From: Roseibium sp. HPY-6
Lineage (GTDB): Bacteria > Pseudomonadota > Alphaproteobacteria > Rhizobiales > Stappiaceae
Direction of reading: 5' to 3'
Length of the DNA: 64,000 nt
NCBI RefSeq assembly: GCF_040530035.1
Contig: NZ_JBEWCD010000001.1
Location: forward strand, 806,001 to 870,000
Shown: positions 9,455-19,099 of the stretch, one piece after another
Layout of the letters: every line of letters begins with the position of its first letter
How positions within the stretch are numbered: position 1 is the first letter of the stretch
Program-made: the position numbers and the translations under genes
Notes under the pieces: generated by a model
The model's input: the letters and a program-made list of their open reading frames with translations, nothing else
Told to the model about the DNA's origin: nothing
Database searches by the model: none

Positions 9455-11275
9455 ATGGCTCTCCAGGACCGAATTGGTGAAGTTACGGAACGGATTGTCA
9501 AACGCAGCCATGACAGCCGGTCCATCTATCTGGACCGGATCGGACAGGCGGCCGACAAGGGACCGCAACGATCCCGGCTCTCTTGCGGCAACCTGGCGCA
9601 CGGTTTCGCCGCATGCGGCGTTTCCGACAAGCAGGCTCTTTCAGGCGACGTCGTTCCAAATCTTGGCATTATCACGGCCTACAATGACATGCTGTCGGCG
9701 CACCAGCCCTACGAGACCTATCCTTCTCTTATCCGGGAGGCCGCCCACGAGGTCGGTGCGGTTGCCCAGGTGGCGGGTGGGGTGCCGGCCATGTGCGACG
9801 GCGTTACCCAGGGCCAGGACGGCATGGAACTGTCTTTGTTTTCGCGCGACGTGATCGCGATGGCCGCCGCCGTCGGGTTGTCCCATCAGATGTTCGACGC
9901 TGCGGTCTTTCTCGGCATTTGCGACAAGATCGTGCCCGGGCTTGCGATCGCCGCCCTCTCCTTCGGTCACCTGCCCGCGGTCTTCATACCCGCAGGACCG
10001 ATGACAACCGGCATCTCGAACGACGACAAGGCCAAGGTGCGTCAGCTCTATGCTGAAGGAAAGGTCGGGCGGGACGCCCTCCTGGAAAGCGAATCGAAGG
10101 CCTATCATTCGCCCGGCACCTGCACGTTCTACGGCACGGCAAACTCCAACCAGATGCTGATGGAAATCATGGGGCTTCATATGCCTGGCGCCTCCTTCAT
10201 CAACCCGGGCACACCGCTCCGTGACGCGCTGACCAGGGAAGCAACCAGGCGTGCGCTCGCGATTTCGGCGCTTGGAAACGAGTTCACGCCTGCGGGCGAA
10301 ATCATTGACGAAAAAGCGATCGTCAACGGTGTCGTCGGATTGCACGCAACCGGCGGATCGACCAACCACACGATGCATCTGGTTGCGATTGCAGCGACCG
10401 CCGGCATCAAGCTGACTTGGGACGACATATCCGACCTTTCCGATGTCGTGCCGCTGCTGGCCCGTGTTTATCCGAACGGCAAGGCGGATGTGAACCACTT
10501 CCAGGCGGCCGGCGGGCTCGCGTTCCTGATCCGGGAACTTCTTTCAGACGGCTATCTCCACCAGGATGTCAAAACCGTCTACGGCACCGATCTGTCGGGC
10601 TATACGGTCGAAGCCGGGCTTGACGAAGACGGCAACGTGGTGCGCCAGGACGCGCCACAGGTATCAGGCGATGAAACGGTGCTCGCACCGCTTGCCAAAG
10701 CCTTCCAACCGACAGGCGGCCTGAAAATGCTGACCGGAAATATGGGCAAGGCGGTCATCAAGGTTTCGGCCGTTGCAAAGGAGCGCCACATCATAGAGGC
10801 CCCTGCCCGCGTCTTTCATTCCCAGGACGACTTTCTGGACGCCTTCAACAACAAGGAACTGAAAGGCGACGTCGCCGCTGTCGTTCGCTTCCAGGGCCCG
10901 AAGGCGATTGGCATGCCGGAACTGCACAAACTGACGCCATGCCTCGGGATCTTGCAGGACAAGGGCTACAAGGTTGCACTGATCACCGATGGCCGCATGT
11001 CTGGTGCGTCCGGCAAAGTCCCGGCAGCAATCCATGTTACGCCGGAAGCGGCAAGCGGGGGTCCGATTGCCCGGATCAAGGACGGCGACATGATCCGGAT
11101 CAATGCGGAGACCGGTGAATTGCAAGTTCTTGTCAATGAAGCCGAATTCAATGCCCGCCCCCTGGCGGAAAGTGACCTGAGCGCGCACCAGTTCGGCGTC
11201 GGCAGGGATTTGTTCGCCGCCTTCCGCGCAAATGTCGGTGCTGCCGACGATGGCGCGCACGTGTTCAGCGCTTGA
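9455..11275 (+). CDS. edd: Phosphogluconate dehydratase
   Basis: 606 residues of the IlvD/Edd family. Dehydrates 6-phosphogluconate to 2-keto-3-deoxy-6-phosphogluconate (KDPG), the first committed Entner-Doudoroff step, using a [4Fe-4S] cluster. Family landmarks are [13 protein letters not shown], the cluster-cysteine regions [20 protein letters not shown] and GICDKIVPG, and the C-terminal [38 protein letters not shown] precedes ATG 9455. The eda gene follows after 22 bases, so the two are almost certainly one operon. Confidence 0.95.
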   Translation: MALQDRIGEVTERIVKRSHDSRSIYLDRIGQAADKGPQRSRLSCGNLAHGFAACGVSDKQALSGDVVPNLGIITAYNDMLSAHQPYETYPSLIREAAHEVGAVAQVAGGVPAMCDGVTQGQDGMELSLFSRDVIAMAAAVGLSHQMFDAAVFLGICDKIVPGLAIAALSFGHLPAVFIPAGPMTTGISNDDKAKVRQLYAEGKVGRDALLESESKAYHSPGTCTFYGTANSNQMLMEIMGLHMPGASFINPGTPLRDALTREATRRALAISALGNEFTPAGEIIDEKAIVNGVVGLHATGGSTNHTMHLVAIAATAGIKLTWDDISDLSDVVPLLARVYPNGKADVNHFQAAGGLAFLIRELLSDGYLHQDVKTVYGTDLSGYTVEAGLDEDGNVVRQDAPQVSGDETVLAPLAKAFQPTGGLKMLTGNMGKAVIKVSAVAKERHIIEAPARVFHSQDDFLDAFNNKELKGDVAAVVRFQGPKAIGMPELHKLTPCLGILQDKGYKVALITDGRMSGASGKVPAAIHVTPEAASGGPIARIKDGDMIRINAETGELQVLVNEAEFNARPLAESDLSAHQFGVGRDLFAAFRANVGAADDGAHVFSA

Positions 11276-11297
11276 GACTGACAAACGGGAGACCTCA

Positions 11298-11936
11298 ATG
11301 GCACAGGATATAAAGAAAATCGAAGCCGTCATGTGCGCTGCGCCGGTGATCCCGGTACTCGTTGTCGAAGACCCGCGCAAAGCCGTGCCAATGGCCGAAG
11401 CGCTCGTTCGCGGCGGCTTACCGGCCATCGAAATCACGCTTCGCACCAAACACGCGCTCGAAGCCATTGATGCCGTCAACGAGCACGTCGAAGGGGCGAT
11501 GGTCGGAGCCGGTACGGTCTTGAACGGCGAGCAATATGATGCAGCCGTGTCCGCCGGAGCACGTTTCATTGTGTCTCCCGGCGCAACGGAGACCCTGCTG
11601 GATGCGGCTGATGAACACAGCGTCCCGCTCCTTCCCGGCGCTGCCACGGCGTCCGAGGTCATGTATCTACTGGAACGCGGCTATGAACGATTGAAGTTCT
11701 TCCCGGCGGAACAGGCCGGGGGCGCGTCCTACCTTAAGTCACTCTCCTCGCCGCTTGCAGCCGCGAAGTTCTGTCCGACTGGCGGCGTCAGCCTCGACAA
11801 GGCGCCTGACTATCTGGCTTTGCCGAATGTTCTATGTGTCGGCGGGTCCTGGATTGCGGACGCAAAGGCGATCGCAGCGGAAGACTGGGCAGGTATCGAA
11901 GAACGCGCGCGCGCCGCCGCCGGACTGAACGACTAA
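11298..11936 (+). CDS. eda: KDPG aldolase (2-dehydro-3-deoxy-6-phosphogluconate aldolase)
   Basis: 212 residues. Class I aldolase splitting KDPG into pyruvate and glyceraldehyde-3-phosphate. The catalytic Glu is in PAIEITLRT and the Schiff-base Lys in YERLKFFPAE; the phosphate-binding CPTGGVS is near the C terminus. An upstream in-frame ATG at 11232 lies inside edd; ATG 11298, preceded by GGGAG (11288-11292), is the better start and gives the usual family length. Cotranscribed with edd. Confidence 0.95.
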   Translation: MAQDIKKIEAVMCAAPVIPVLVVEDPRKAVPMAEALVRGGLPAIEITLRTKHALEAIDAVNEHVEGAMVGAGTVLNGEQYDAAVSAGARFIVSPGATETLLDAADEHSVPLLPGAATASEVMYLLERGYERLKFFPAEQAGGASYLKSLSSPLAAAKFCPTGGVSLDKAPDYLALPNVLCVGGSWIADAKAIAAEDWAGIEERARAAAGLND

Positions 11937-11979
11937 AAACAGACCAGGAGGCAGCCGGAAACGGTCGATCGCCTTGCGC

Positions 11980-12585
11980 TTAGGCGTCTTCCGTCTCTGG
12001 AACCGCGTCTTCGCTGGCATCGGCGCCCTCGCAGCTGCCGGTTTCTTCAAGCGTGCGGTTCCAGAGGAGCCTGAGACCGGCCGACCTGTCGTTGCGCCAG
12101 GCAAACTCCGCGACCACCGGCTTTTCGAATTTGTTCATTGTCAGAAGAACTTCTTCGGGCATCGCTGTGAGGCCCTCCGCCTTGACCCGGCACCCGTTCT
12201 TGGCCGCATCGACGATGACACCGGTTATCTCGGTAATACCCTCCAGGTCCGCGATCGTGACGGGAATCTTGACGTCGTTTCGCTTTTCACGGCGTTTGTC
12301 CGACACGGAACTTTCGCTACTGGAAAAAACAACTGCCGCATCGTTTCCCTTGACCGACGTGACATGTGCCTTTGATAGCTTCCTCGAGCCGGAAAGCCGA
12401 ATACCGATGTTTTTGTAGAGTTCCTCTACGTGTTCGGAAGTAACGCAGCAGCCCCACTCGTTCACATTCGTCACCACGGCGTCGATGATTGCAAGCGTAT
12501 CGAAATCGACGACCTGCACCTCTTCGCGAACGTCGGGATTTCCCTGAAGGTGGGCCAGATCATGCGGAGTTTTGGCAGAGCACAT
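11980..12585 (-). CDS. PilZ-domain protein, possibly with a degenerate second PilZ-like repeat
   Basis: About 201 residues from ATG 12585 (a TTG at 12639 would add 18). The C-terminal half has a PilZ fold with RREKR (the c-di-GMP RxxxR motif) followed by DAAKNGCRV, matching DxSxxG with Ser replaced by Ala. The N-terminal half (DAVVTNVNEWGCCV and following) looks like a decayed copy with the NxNxxG turn but no RxxxR. Acidic tail EGADASEDAVPETEDA. No strong ribosome binding site helps to choose the start. It may be a c-di-GMP effector. It sits on the opposite strand between eda and pgi and has no clear link to sugar metabolism. Confidence 0.7.
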   Translation of the reverse strand: MCSAKTPHDLAHLQGNPDVREEVQVVDFDTLAIIDAVVTNVNEWGCCVTSEHVEELYKNIGIRLSGSRKLSKAHVTSVKGNDAAVVFSSSESSVSDKRREKRNDVKIPVTIADLEGITEITGVIVDAAKNGCRVKAEGLTAMPEEVLLTMNKFEKPVVAEFAWRNDRSAGLRLLWNRTLEETGSCEGADASEDAVPETEDA

Positions 12586-12839
12586 GCGATTACAGCCTGG
12601 ATCGGTTCCTGATGCATTGTTCGTGGCACTGGGACACAACCCATGAAAGATAGGCGAGAACTCCTAATTTCTCGTCAATTTTGGACTTGGCTTTGCGGTT
12701 ACACCCAAATCAGGTCTCAAGCCGTGAACAGGGACCGCGCGCCAGTGCAAACCGGAAGGATCCCGAGAAAAATCTCCACTCTGTCAAAATGCTGTGCTAT
12801 GGGATGCGCACACTCGCTGAACAATGGAAATTCAACCGT

Positions 12840-12853
12840 TTAAATCGATTTAA
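12840..12853. promoter_or_regulatory. LacI-type operator upstream of pgi
   Basis: Perfect TTAAATCGATTTAA palindrome, ending only 11 bases before the pgi ATG. It abuts the Shine-Dalgarno region (AGGGGATG), a position that would let a bound repressor block transcription initiation or early elongation. Confidence 0.75.
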
Positions 12854-12864
12854 GGGGATGTCTC

Positions 12865-14487
12865 ATGGCGCTCGAAGACGCGTTTGGTGCACTCGGCCAA
12901 CAAGCTGCAAGGCTGAACAAGACCACGCTCCGGGACCTGTTTTCAAGCGACCCTCAGCGGTTCGAAAACCTCTCAGCGCGTACCGACGACCTGCTCCTGG
13001 ATTATTCAAAGACGAAACTTGACACCGACACCCTGCAGCTTCTGATAAAGCTGGCCGAGGCTGCCGACGTCGCCGGCCGGAGGGACGCAATGTTCTCCGG
13101 CGAAAAGATTAACACGACCGAAAACCGCGCGGTGCTCCATACCGCCCTTAGAAACCGCTCGGACAAGCCCGTTTTTGTCGATGGCCAGGATGTCATGCCG
13201 GATGTTCGTGCGGTGCTGGACGCGATGGCTGATTTTTCCGAAGCAGTGCGCGCGGGCGAACTGACATCGTCAACAGGCGCACCGTTCACCGACGTGGTCA
13301 ATATCGGTATCGGCGGCTCAGATCTGGGCCCGGTTATGGCGACCCTGGCGCTGTCGCCCTATCACGACGGCCCCGAGCTGCACTACGTATCCAACGTTGA
13401 CGGTGCTCATGTTGCCGACACGCTTGCCACACTCGACCCTGCAACGACCTTGATCATCGTCGCGTCGAAGACTTTCACGACCATCGAGACGATGACAAAC
13501 GCTGCGACGGCACGCCAATGGATCGCCGGAGCCCTCGGCGAAGATGCCGTTGGGCAGCACTTTGCCGCCGTTTCGACAGCGCTCGAAAAAGTTTCGGCGT
13601 TCGGGATCGATGAAAGCAGGGTGTTCGGTTTCTGGGACTGGGTCGGTGGCCGTTACTCCATCTGGTCGGCCATCGGCCTGCCCCTGATGATCGCAATAGG
13701 GCCGGACGCTTTCGGCGACTTTCTGGAGGGCGCACACGCGCTCGATGTCCACTTCAAAGAAGCTCCTCTGGATCAGAACCTGCCGGTTCTCATGGCGCTC
13801 ATCGGGGTTTGGAACAGGGATGTGCTGGGACACTCTGCGCGCGCGGTGCTGCCTTACGATCAGCGCCTTGCCCGGCTCCCTGCTTACCTGCAACAGCTCG
13901 ACATGGAATCGAATGGCAAGGGTGTCAGACTGGACGGCAGTCCGGTCCAACAGGCCACAGGTCCCCTTGTCTGGGGAGAGCCCGGCACCAACGGCCAGCA
14001 TGCCTTCTATCAGCTCCTGCATCAGGGCACGACGGTCATCCCCTGCGAGTTTCTGATCGCCAAGAACGGACACGAAGAAGACCTCCAGCAGCATCACGAC
14101 CTTCTGATGGCAAACTGCCTCGCGCAATCCGAAGCCTTGATGCTTGGCCGCACGCTTGATGAGGCTAACGCGATCCTGAGCGCATCGGGCCTATCGGCCG
14201 AAGACATCGAAAAGCTCGCCCCGCACAAGGTGTTTCCGGGAGACCGCCCTTCCCTGACACTCGTCTACGACAAGCTGACACCTTTTGCTCTCGGACGGCT
14301 GATCGCCCTTTATGAGCACCGTGTCTTTGTTGAGGGCGTCATCTGGGGGATCAATTCGTTCGACCAGTGGGGCGTTGAGCTTGGCAAGGAACTGGCAACC
14401 GCTCTTCTGCCCATGATCAAGGGCGACGTGGCTGCCGACGAGAAAGATGCGTCGACGAAAGGCTTGCTGAAGGTGCTGAAAGACTGA
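12865..14487 (+). CDS. pgi: Glucose-6-phosphate isomerase
   Basis: 540 residues. Interconverts fructose-6-phosphate and glucose-6-phosphate. Active-site [11 protein letters not shown] is at about 149-159, SKTFTTIET follows at about 200, and the PGI signature [15 protein letters not shown] is at about 254-268; the C-terminal catalytic region [14 protein letters not shown] is also present. Here it links FrcK to Zwf: fructose-6-phosphate must be isomerised to glucose-6-phosphate before entering the Entner-Doudoroff genes. It shares the same operator word as zwf and edd. Confidence 0.95.
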   Translation: MALEDAFGALGQQAARLNKTTLRDLFSSDPQRFENLSARTDDLLLDYSKTKLDTDTLQLLIKLAEAADVAGRRDAMFSGEKINTTENRAVLHTALRNRSDKPVFVDGQDVMPDVRAVLDAMADFSEAVRAGELTSSTGAPFTDVVNIGIGGSDLGPVMATLALSPYHDGPELHYVSNVDGAHVADTLATLDPATTLIIVASKTFTTIETMTNAATARQWIAGALGEDAVGQHFAAVSTALEKVSAFGIDESRVFGFWDWVGGRYSIWSAIGLPLMIAIGPDAFGDFLEGAHALDVHFKEAPLDQNLPVLMALIGVWNRDVLGHSARAVLPYDQRLARLPAYLQQLDMESNGKGVRLDGSPVQQATGPLVWGEPGTNGQHAFYQLLHQGTTVIPCEFLIAKNGHEEDLQQHHDLLMANCLAQSEALMLGRTLDEANAILSASGLSAEDIEKLAPHKVFPGDRPSLTLVYDKLTPFALGRLIALYEHRVFVEGVIWGINSFDQWGVELGKELATALLPMIKGDVAADEKDASTKGLLKVLKD

Positions 14488-14727
14488 GTTACACAAGGTG
14501 AACAGAATTTTAACGGAAGCGACGACAGGCATTCGCCGCCGCCATACTTTTGCCCTACGTGCGCTATCTGTTTCGCATCACAAAAAGACTTTGGCCGGAT
14601 CGCCGGTTGCCTTCTGTGCGCTGAGGGAATTGATAGATTGCCCCGACGTGCAAAGCAGCTTAACCTTGCCAAGACTTTAAACTATTGAACGCGCCGCGCC
14701 GGGCGGCCCTGAAGGGAGTTACCTTTA

Positions 14728-14997
14728 ATGAAGAAGTTTGTTTTGCTCGCTGCAATCGGTGTTGCGTTGGCAGGTTGCCAGTCTGACAGCCAGACCGACC
14801 GTGCTCTGGTCGGTGGTGGCCTTGGTGCCGCAACCGGTGCGGCAATCGGTGCTGCGGCAACGGGTGATGTCGGCGGCGCCCTCGTCGGTGGCGCAATCGG
14901 TGCTGCAGGCGGCGCAATTGTCGGCGCGGCGACAACACCGAAAAACTGCGTTGCCTATGACCGCTACGGCAACCCGTATCGCGTAGCGTGCCCGTAA
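14728..14997 (+). CDS. Small glycine-zipper lipoprotein, copy 1
   Basis: 89 residues. Lipoprotein signal MKKFVLLAAIGVALAGC with lipobox LAGC (lipidated Cys about residue 17), then QSDSQTDRALVGGG, a glycine-zipper segment rich in GxxxG (about 27-67), and a conserved tail CVAYDRYGNPYRVACP. Likely anchored in the outer or inner membrane from the periplasmic side; the zipper may insert in or pack against membrane. The function of this family is not known to me; distant relatives are the OsmB/Rick_17kDa_Anti type proteins. GGGAG precedes the ATG. First of four tandem paralogues. Confidence 0.85.
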   Translation: MKKFVLLAAIGVALAGCQSDSQTDRALVGGGLGAATGAAIGAAATGDVGGALVGGAIGAAGGAIVGAATTPKNCVAYDRYGNPYRVACP

Positions 14998-15057
14998 GGC
15001 ACGCCACGATCCTCTAAGGATGAGATGGGTCTTCGCCTGACCCACAGGAACAAATCG

Positions 15058-15327
15058 ATGAAGAAAATACTGCTTGTCGCCGCGGTTGCGGCCCTTCTGG
15101 CCGGTTGTCAATCAGACAGCCAGACGGATCGTGCACTCGTCGGCGGCGGCCTTGGTGCAGCAACAGGCGCGATCATCGGAGCAGCAGCCGGAAATGGTGC
15201 GGGACCCGCGCTTGCCGGCGCTGCAATCGGTGCAGCCGGCGGTGCGATCGTCGGAGCGGCGACAACGCCGAGAAACTGCGTCGCGTATGATCGCTACGGC
15301 AATCCCTACCGGGTGGCTTGCCCCTGA
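15058..15327 (+). CDS. Small glycine-zipper lipoprotein, copy 2
   Basis: 89 residues, nearly identical in design to the gene 60 bases upstream: MKKILLVAAVAALLAGC lipobox, the same QSDSQTDRALVGGGLGAATG block and the same CVAYDRYGNPYRVACP tail; most changes are in the middle of the zipper. ATG 15058 follows CAGGAACAAATCG; an upstream in-frame ATG at 15025 would add 11 residues before the lipoprotein signal and is unlikely. Clearly a recent duplicate of copy 1. Confidence 0.85.
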   Translation: MKKILLVAAVAALLAGCQSDSQTDRALVGGGLGAATGAIIGAAAGNGAGPALAGAAIGAAGGAIVGAATTPRNCVAYDRYGNPYRVACP

Positions 15328-15553
15328 TCAAAATAGCACCTCGCGGCTCCGGATCTTAACGAGCCGTTTAGGTTACGGATTCAATAATGAGTTGAATTGG
15401 ATTTGAACGTTTTGGCCGTGCGCAAGAACGAAGGGTGAAATTATGGATTGATTTCAAAGCCTTCGACGCCATGCATACAGCTGAAGCCGGGCGGTCCGAC
15501 AGGCGGCGCTGATGGCGTTGCCGAAACTAGCTCATTTTGAGGTCGTATCCGAA

Positions 15554-15772
15554 ATGAAGAAAATCCTGGTGGTGGCTGCAGTAGCCACGTTACTTGCCGG
15601 CTGCACGTCAAGCAGACAGACAGACCGCGCTATTATCGGCGGCAGTCTTGGGGCCGCAACAGGTGTTATTGTCGGAGCTGCGGTCGGTGCAGGCGCTGCA
15701 CCGGTGATCGCCGGAGCGGCCCTTGGGGCAGCCGGCGGCGCTGCAATCGGCGCTGCCACAACACCGAACTAA
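15554..15772 (+). CDS. Small glycine-zipper lipoprotein, copy 3 (short, lacks the C-terminal tail)
   Basis: 72 residues. Lipobox signal MKKILVVAAVATLLAGC, then TSSRQTDRAIIGGSLGAATG and a glycine zipper, ending in AIGAATTPN. The stop comes exactly where the other three copies continue with the Cys-bracketed tail ending in (V/R)xCP. It has therefore either lost the tail through an early stop or represents a tailless variant. A longer start at 15512 would precede the signal peptide and is not favoured. Confidence 0.8.
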   Translation: MKKILVVAAVATLLAGCTSSRQTDRAIIGGSLGAATGVIVGAAVGAGAAPVIAGAALGAAGGAAIGAATTPN

Positions 15773-15885
15773 CTGACGTGGGCGGAAATGCTCCGCGATC
15801 AGGCTTGGATAACTTTCTCCGGTAAGGTTCTGTTAACCATACATCTCCACGCTGAGAAGGACTTTTCCTTCGCTGGGGAGCGTGG

Positions 15886-16158
15886 ATGAAACCGTTTCTT
15901 GCCGTTACAGCCGTCTCTGTCCTTTTGGCAGGCTGCGTCAATACCGAAAGCCAGCGCGACAGAATGTTGATCGGAGCCGGGCTCGGTGCTGCGACTGGCG
16001 CGACAATCGGAGCCGTCGCGGGCTCGACTGTGAATGCGACACTTGCCGGCGCCGCGCTCGGAGCCATCGGCGGCGGCTTGGTCGGCGTCGTAACCACCCC
16101 GCGCAACTGCATTGCCCAAGACCAGAACGGCACGCCTTACAAGGTTAGATGCCCGTAG
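15886..16158 (+). CDS. Small glycine-zipper lipoprotein, copy 4 (divergent)
   Basis: 90 residues. Signal MKPFLAVTAVSVLLAGC with lipobox; VNTESQRDRMLIGAGLGAATG and a zipper; tail CIAQDQNGTPYKVRCP. It has the same architecture as copies 1 and 2 but is the most divergent. GGGGAG lies about 5 bases before the ATG. The gene is closed by the strong bidirectional terminator at 16212-16240. Confidence 0.85.
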   Translation: MKPFLAVTAVSVLLAGCVNTESQRDRMLIGAGLGAATGATIGAVAGSTVNATLAGAALGAIGGGLVGVVTTPRNCIAQDQNGTPYKVRCP

Positions 16159-16211
16159 TCAGAACTTGCCAAAGGCAAGAACGGGCTGACAATGTCGGGC
16201 CATCAAACGTG

Positions 16212-16240
16212 AAAAGGCCGGTCGAAATGACCGGCCTTTT
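16212..16240. terminator. Bidirectional rho-independent terminator
   Basis: Perfect 12-bp inverted repeat AAAAGGCCGGTC, loop GAAAT, GACCGGCCTTTT. The T-run on one strand and the A-run on the other serve both the lipoprotein array (rightward) and ald (leftward), which converge here. Confidence 0.9.
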
Positions 16241-16267
16241 GCTTTCAGAAACGCAAATGTGCCTCAA

Positions 16268-17407
16268 TCAGGCAGCCTGGCTCGCGTCACTCTGCTCAAG
16301 AGCGGCTGCGGGATCGACATAGTCATAGCCAAGGGCTTCAGCGACCGCTTCGCAGGTTACCTGTCCGCCAATGACGTTCAGGCCCGGCAGGAAGTTCGGA
16401 TCATCCAGAAGCGCCTGCTTCGCGCCTTTGTCGGCGAGCGCCAGGGCAAACGGAAGCGTGGCGTTGTTGAGCGCGTAGGTCGAGGTTTTCGGCACCGCGC
16501 CCGGCATGTTGGCAACGCAATAGTGCACCACTTCGTCAACGATATAAGTCGGATCAGAATGGGTGGTCGCCTTGGAAGTTTCAAAGCAGCCGCCCTGGTC
16601 AATCGCAACATCCACCAGAACCGATCCCGGCTTCATGCGGGAAACGAGATCCTTTGAGACCAGTTTCGGCGCGGCAGCACCGGCAACAAGCACAGCGCCG
16701 ACAACCATGTCGGCTTCAAGAACATGCTTTTCAAGCGCAGATTTGGTCGAGTAGACGGTCTTGAGAGCAGGTCCGAAAGTTTGCGAAAGCTGGCCGAGAA
16801 CCGCGGTGTTGCGGTCCAGAACCGTGACGTCGGCACCAAGACCGATGGCCATTGTGATGGCGTGGGAGCCAACGACACCCCCGCCGATCACGACGACTTT
16901 GGCCGGCTCAACGCCCGGGACGCCGCCGACCAGTGTGCCGGAGCCGCCATGAGCCTTTTCCAGGGCCTTGGCGCCTGCAATGACCGAAAGACGACCGGCC
17001 ACCTGCGACATGGGTACGAGCAGCGGCAGGCCGCCTTTGGCATCGACCACGGTTTCATAAGCGATGCATGTCGCGCCCGATTTCACCAGATCAGCGGTCT
17101 GGTCCGCGTCCGGCGCCAGGTGCAGATACGTGAAGAGAATGTGGTCCGGACGCAGCATCGCACGCTCAACAGCCTGCGGTTCTTTCACCTTGACGATCAT
17201 CTGAGCCGCATCGAAAACTTCTTTCGCTGTTTCCAGGATCTTCGCACCGGCAGCCTCGTAGTCGGCGTCGCTTGCGCCAATGCCAATGCCGGCATTCGTT
17301 TCAACCACCACGTCATGACCGTGCGCGATCATTTCGTAGACACTGTCGGGCGTCAAACCAACCCGGTACTCGTGGTTCTTGATTTCCTTGGACACACCAA
17401 TGCGCAT
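16268..17407 (-). CDS. ald: Alanine dehydrogenase
   Basis: 379 residues. NAD-dependent reversible deamination of L-alanine to pyruvate and ammonia. Family motifs: [20 protein letters not shown] at the N terminus, Lys in IVKVKEP and His in TYLHLAPD in the active site, and the Rossmann motif [22 protein letters not shown] at about 170-191. Divergent from an Lrp/AsnC regulator 182 bases away, the classic ald-aldR arrangement in alphaproteobacteria, so alanine-responsive activation is likely. Confidence 0.95.
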   Translation of the reverse strand: MRIGVSKEIKNHEYRVGLTPDSVYEMIAHGHDVVVETNAGIGIGASDADYEAAGAKILETAKEVFDAAQMIVKVKEPQAVERAMLRPDHILFTYLHLAPDADQTADLVKSGATCIAYETVVDAKGGLPLLVPMSQVAGRLSVIAGAKALEKAHGGSGTLVGGVPGVEPAKVVVIGGGVVGSHAITMAIGLGADVTVLDRNTAVLGQLSQTFGPALKTVYSTKSALEKHVLEADMVVGAVLVAGAAAPKLVSKDLVSRMKPGSVLVDVAIDQGGCFETSKATTHSDPTYIVDEVVHYCVANMPGAVPKTSTYALNNATLPFALALADKGAKQALLDDPNFLPGLNVIGGQVTCEAVAEALGYDYVDPAAALEQSDASQAA

Positions 17408-17589
17408 AACAGCTACTCCTCTGGGCGTGTTATCGATTGACTCTAGTGTACGCCCGATGGCCTCGAATGTGCTTGCGTTCCATATGAACGAAAGGTGATT
17501 TGAAACAATTTTATTGCAACAAACTGGAATTTCTTCGAATATTATGCAAACATTGTTCAGTTTACCTGCAATATGTGCGGCGCAACAAA

Positions 17590-18060
17590 ATGAAACTCGA
17601 TCGCCTCGACCGCAAGATACTCGACGTTCTGCAAAAGGATGGCCGCATCGCCAATGCCGATCTCGCAGATGTCGTCGGACTGTCGGCCTCCGCCTGCCTG
17701 CGCCGTGTGCGCGCGCTTGAAGAAGCAGGCGTGATTGAGAATTACGTCGCTCTGCTTGACCAGCGCAAACTCGGCCGACGCATGGATGTTTTTGTCGAGA
17801 TTTCGTTGACGGGTCAGTCCAAGGAAACGCTGGAGAGCTTCGAACGCGCGGTCTCGCGGTCAGAGGAAATCATGGAGTGCTTTCTTATGGCCGGCGACGC
17901 CGACTATATCCTCAGGCTGACGGCGGCAGATCCGATCGACTTTGAACGCATCCACCGGGATCACCTCTCGCAGCTCCCCGGTGTGCTTCGGATGAAATCG
18001 TCTTTCGCCATCCGCCCGATCGTGAAGCGAACTGCGTTGCCACTTCACGAGGAAGCATGA
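17590..18060 (+). CDS. Lrp/AsnC-family regulator, probable regulator of ald
   Basis: 156 residues from ATG 17590. N-terminal helix-turn-helix KLDRLDRKILDVLQKDGRIA then NADLADVVGLSASACLRRVR; C-terminal RAM ligand-binding domain (about 65-145) ending with FAIRPIVKRTALPLHEEA. An in-frame ATG 90 bases upstream would add a Cys-rich extension untypical of the family, so the shorter form is given; neither start has a good Shine-Dalgarno. Divergent from ald, which it probably controls in response to alanine or branched-chain amino acids. Confidence 0.85.
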   Translation: MKLDRLDRKILDVLQKDGRIANADLADVVGLSASACLRRVRALEEAGVIENYVALLDQRKLGRRMDVFVEISLTGQSKETLESFERAVSRSEEIMECFLMAGDADYILRLTAADPIDFERIHRDHLSQLPGVLRMKSSFAIRPIVKRTALPLHEEA

Positions 18061-18190
18061 GCCTACCAGGCCCTCGGGGTCTCGTTTTGCTGGCGGTAAC
18101 AGTCTGTGCTTTGCGGTCTCGACGCAGCATGCCGTCGGTTATATAGTCCGCTTCCGTTCAACAGCTTGGCGCTTCAAGGAACCTGCCTCG

Positions 18191-19075
18191 GTGTCCCACA
18201 CGATAACCCGTTTTCTCGACACGACTTATCAACTTGGCGAATGCCCGACCTGGGATGACAGGAACAACCGCCTGCTTTGGGTCGATATTCAAGGCCGCAC
18301 CATTCAGTCCATGGACTGGGACAGCCATGAAATAACCACCTGGTATTTCGATAACGAGGTCGGTTCATTCGGCCTGACCGACGACGACCGATTGATCGTC
18401 GGCGTTTGGGACAAGATCCTTCTGTTTGATCCTAAAACCGAGACAAGCGAAGTGCTTGCCGAAGTCCAGGCAGACCGCCCGGGAACCCGTCTCAATGACG
18501 GCAAGATCGGCCCAGACGGCGCTTTCTGGATCGGCACCATGGACACCGCCTCCCCGCGCGAGCCGATTGCCGGACTTTTCCGGATCGACGGCAAAGGCCA
18601 GGTCGAGGAAATCCGGGATGAACTGCAGTGCTCCAACGGTCTCGCCTGGAGCCCGGACGGAGCCTATATGTATCACGCCGATTCCACCCCCGGCTGGATC
18701 GAGTGCTACGCCTTCGACAAGGCAACGGGCGCTCTCGGCTCAAAGATGCTGTTCGCCCAACAGACCAATGAAACCGGCCGCCCGGACGGCGCTGCGGTGG
18801 ATGCGGATGGCAACTACTGGAGCGCAGGCGTTTCTGCCGGCGTGCTCAATTGCTTTGCCCATGACGGCAATCTTCTGGAGGCAATCCGGATGCCGGTCCC
18901 GAAACCGACAATGCCGTGCTTTTGCGGCCCGGATCTTGATCAGTTGATCGTGACGACGATCAAACAGCCCTCCGACTCGACTGCTATCGAACCCGACACG
19001 CTATCGGGCGGACTTTTCCTGATTGATGGTCACGGCAGGAAAGGCCTGAAGGCAGAGCGGTTCAGGACCCGGTAA
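18191..19075 (+). CDS. SMP-30/gluconolactonase-family sugar lactonase
   Basis: 294 residues, a six-bladed beta-propeller of the SGL family. Likely metal ligands are Glu in LGECPTWD (about residue 17), Asn in CSNGLAWSPDG and Asp in RPDGAAVDADGNYW. Such enzymes open aldonolactones; L-arabinono-, glucono- and galactonolactones are typical substrates. It starts at GTG 18191 with AGGA about 10 bases upstream. It is the only lactonase near zwf-edd and could supply a lactone-opening step, although family members usually act on non-phosphorylated lactones. Confidence 0.85.
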   Translation: MSHTITRFLDTTYQLGECPTWDDRNNRLLWVDIQGRTIQSMDWDSHEITTWYFDNEVGSFGLTDDDRLIVGVWDKILLFDPKTETSEVLAEVQADRPGTRLNDGKIGPDGAFWIGTMDTASPREPIAGLFRIDGKGQVEEIRDELQCSNGLAWSPDGAYMYHADSTPGWIECYAFDKATGALGSKMLFAQQTNETGRPDGAAVDADGNYWSAGVSAGVLNCFAHDGNLLEAIRMPVPKPTMPCFCGPDLDQLIVTTIKQPSDSTAIEPDTLSGGLFLIDGHGRKGLKAERFRTR

Positions 19076-19099
19076 ATTCACACCACATCAGCGAAAAAT

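Noticed and set aside
9375..9854. 159-residue plus-strand frame before and inside edd, considered as a missing pgl
   Set aside because: Overlaps edd in another frame and shows no lactonase motif.
12643..12864. Short frames between the PilZ-like gene and pgi
   Set aside because: They cross the operator and pgi start; nothing protein-like is seen.
14728..16158. Tandem lipoprotein genes as a possible CRISPR or DNA repeat array
   Set aside because: Similarity is at the protein level in full genes with their own starts; there are no short direct repeats with spacers.
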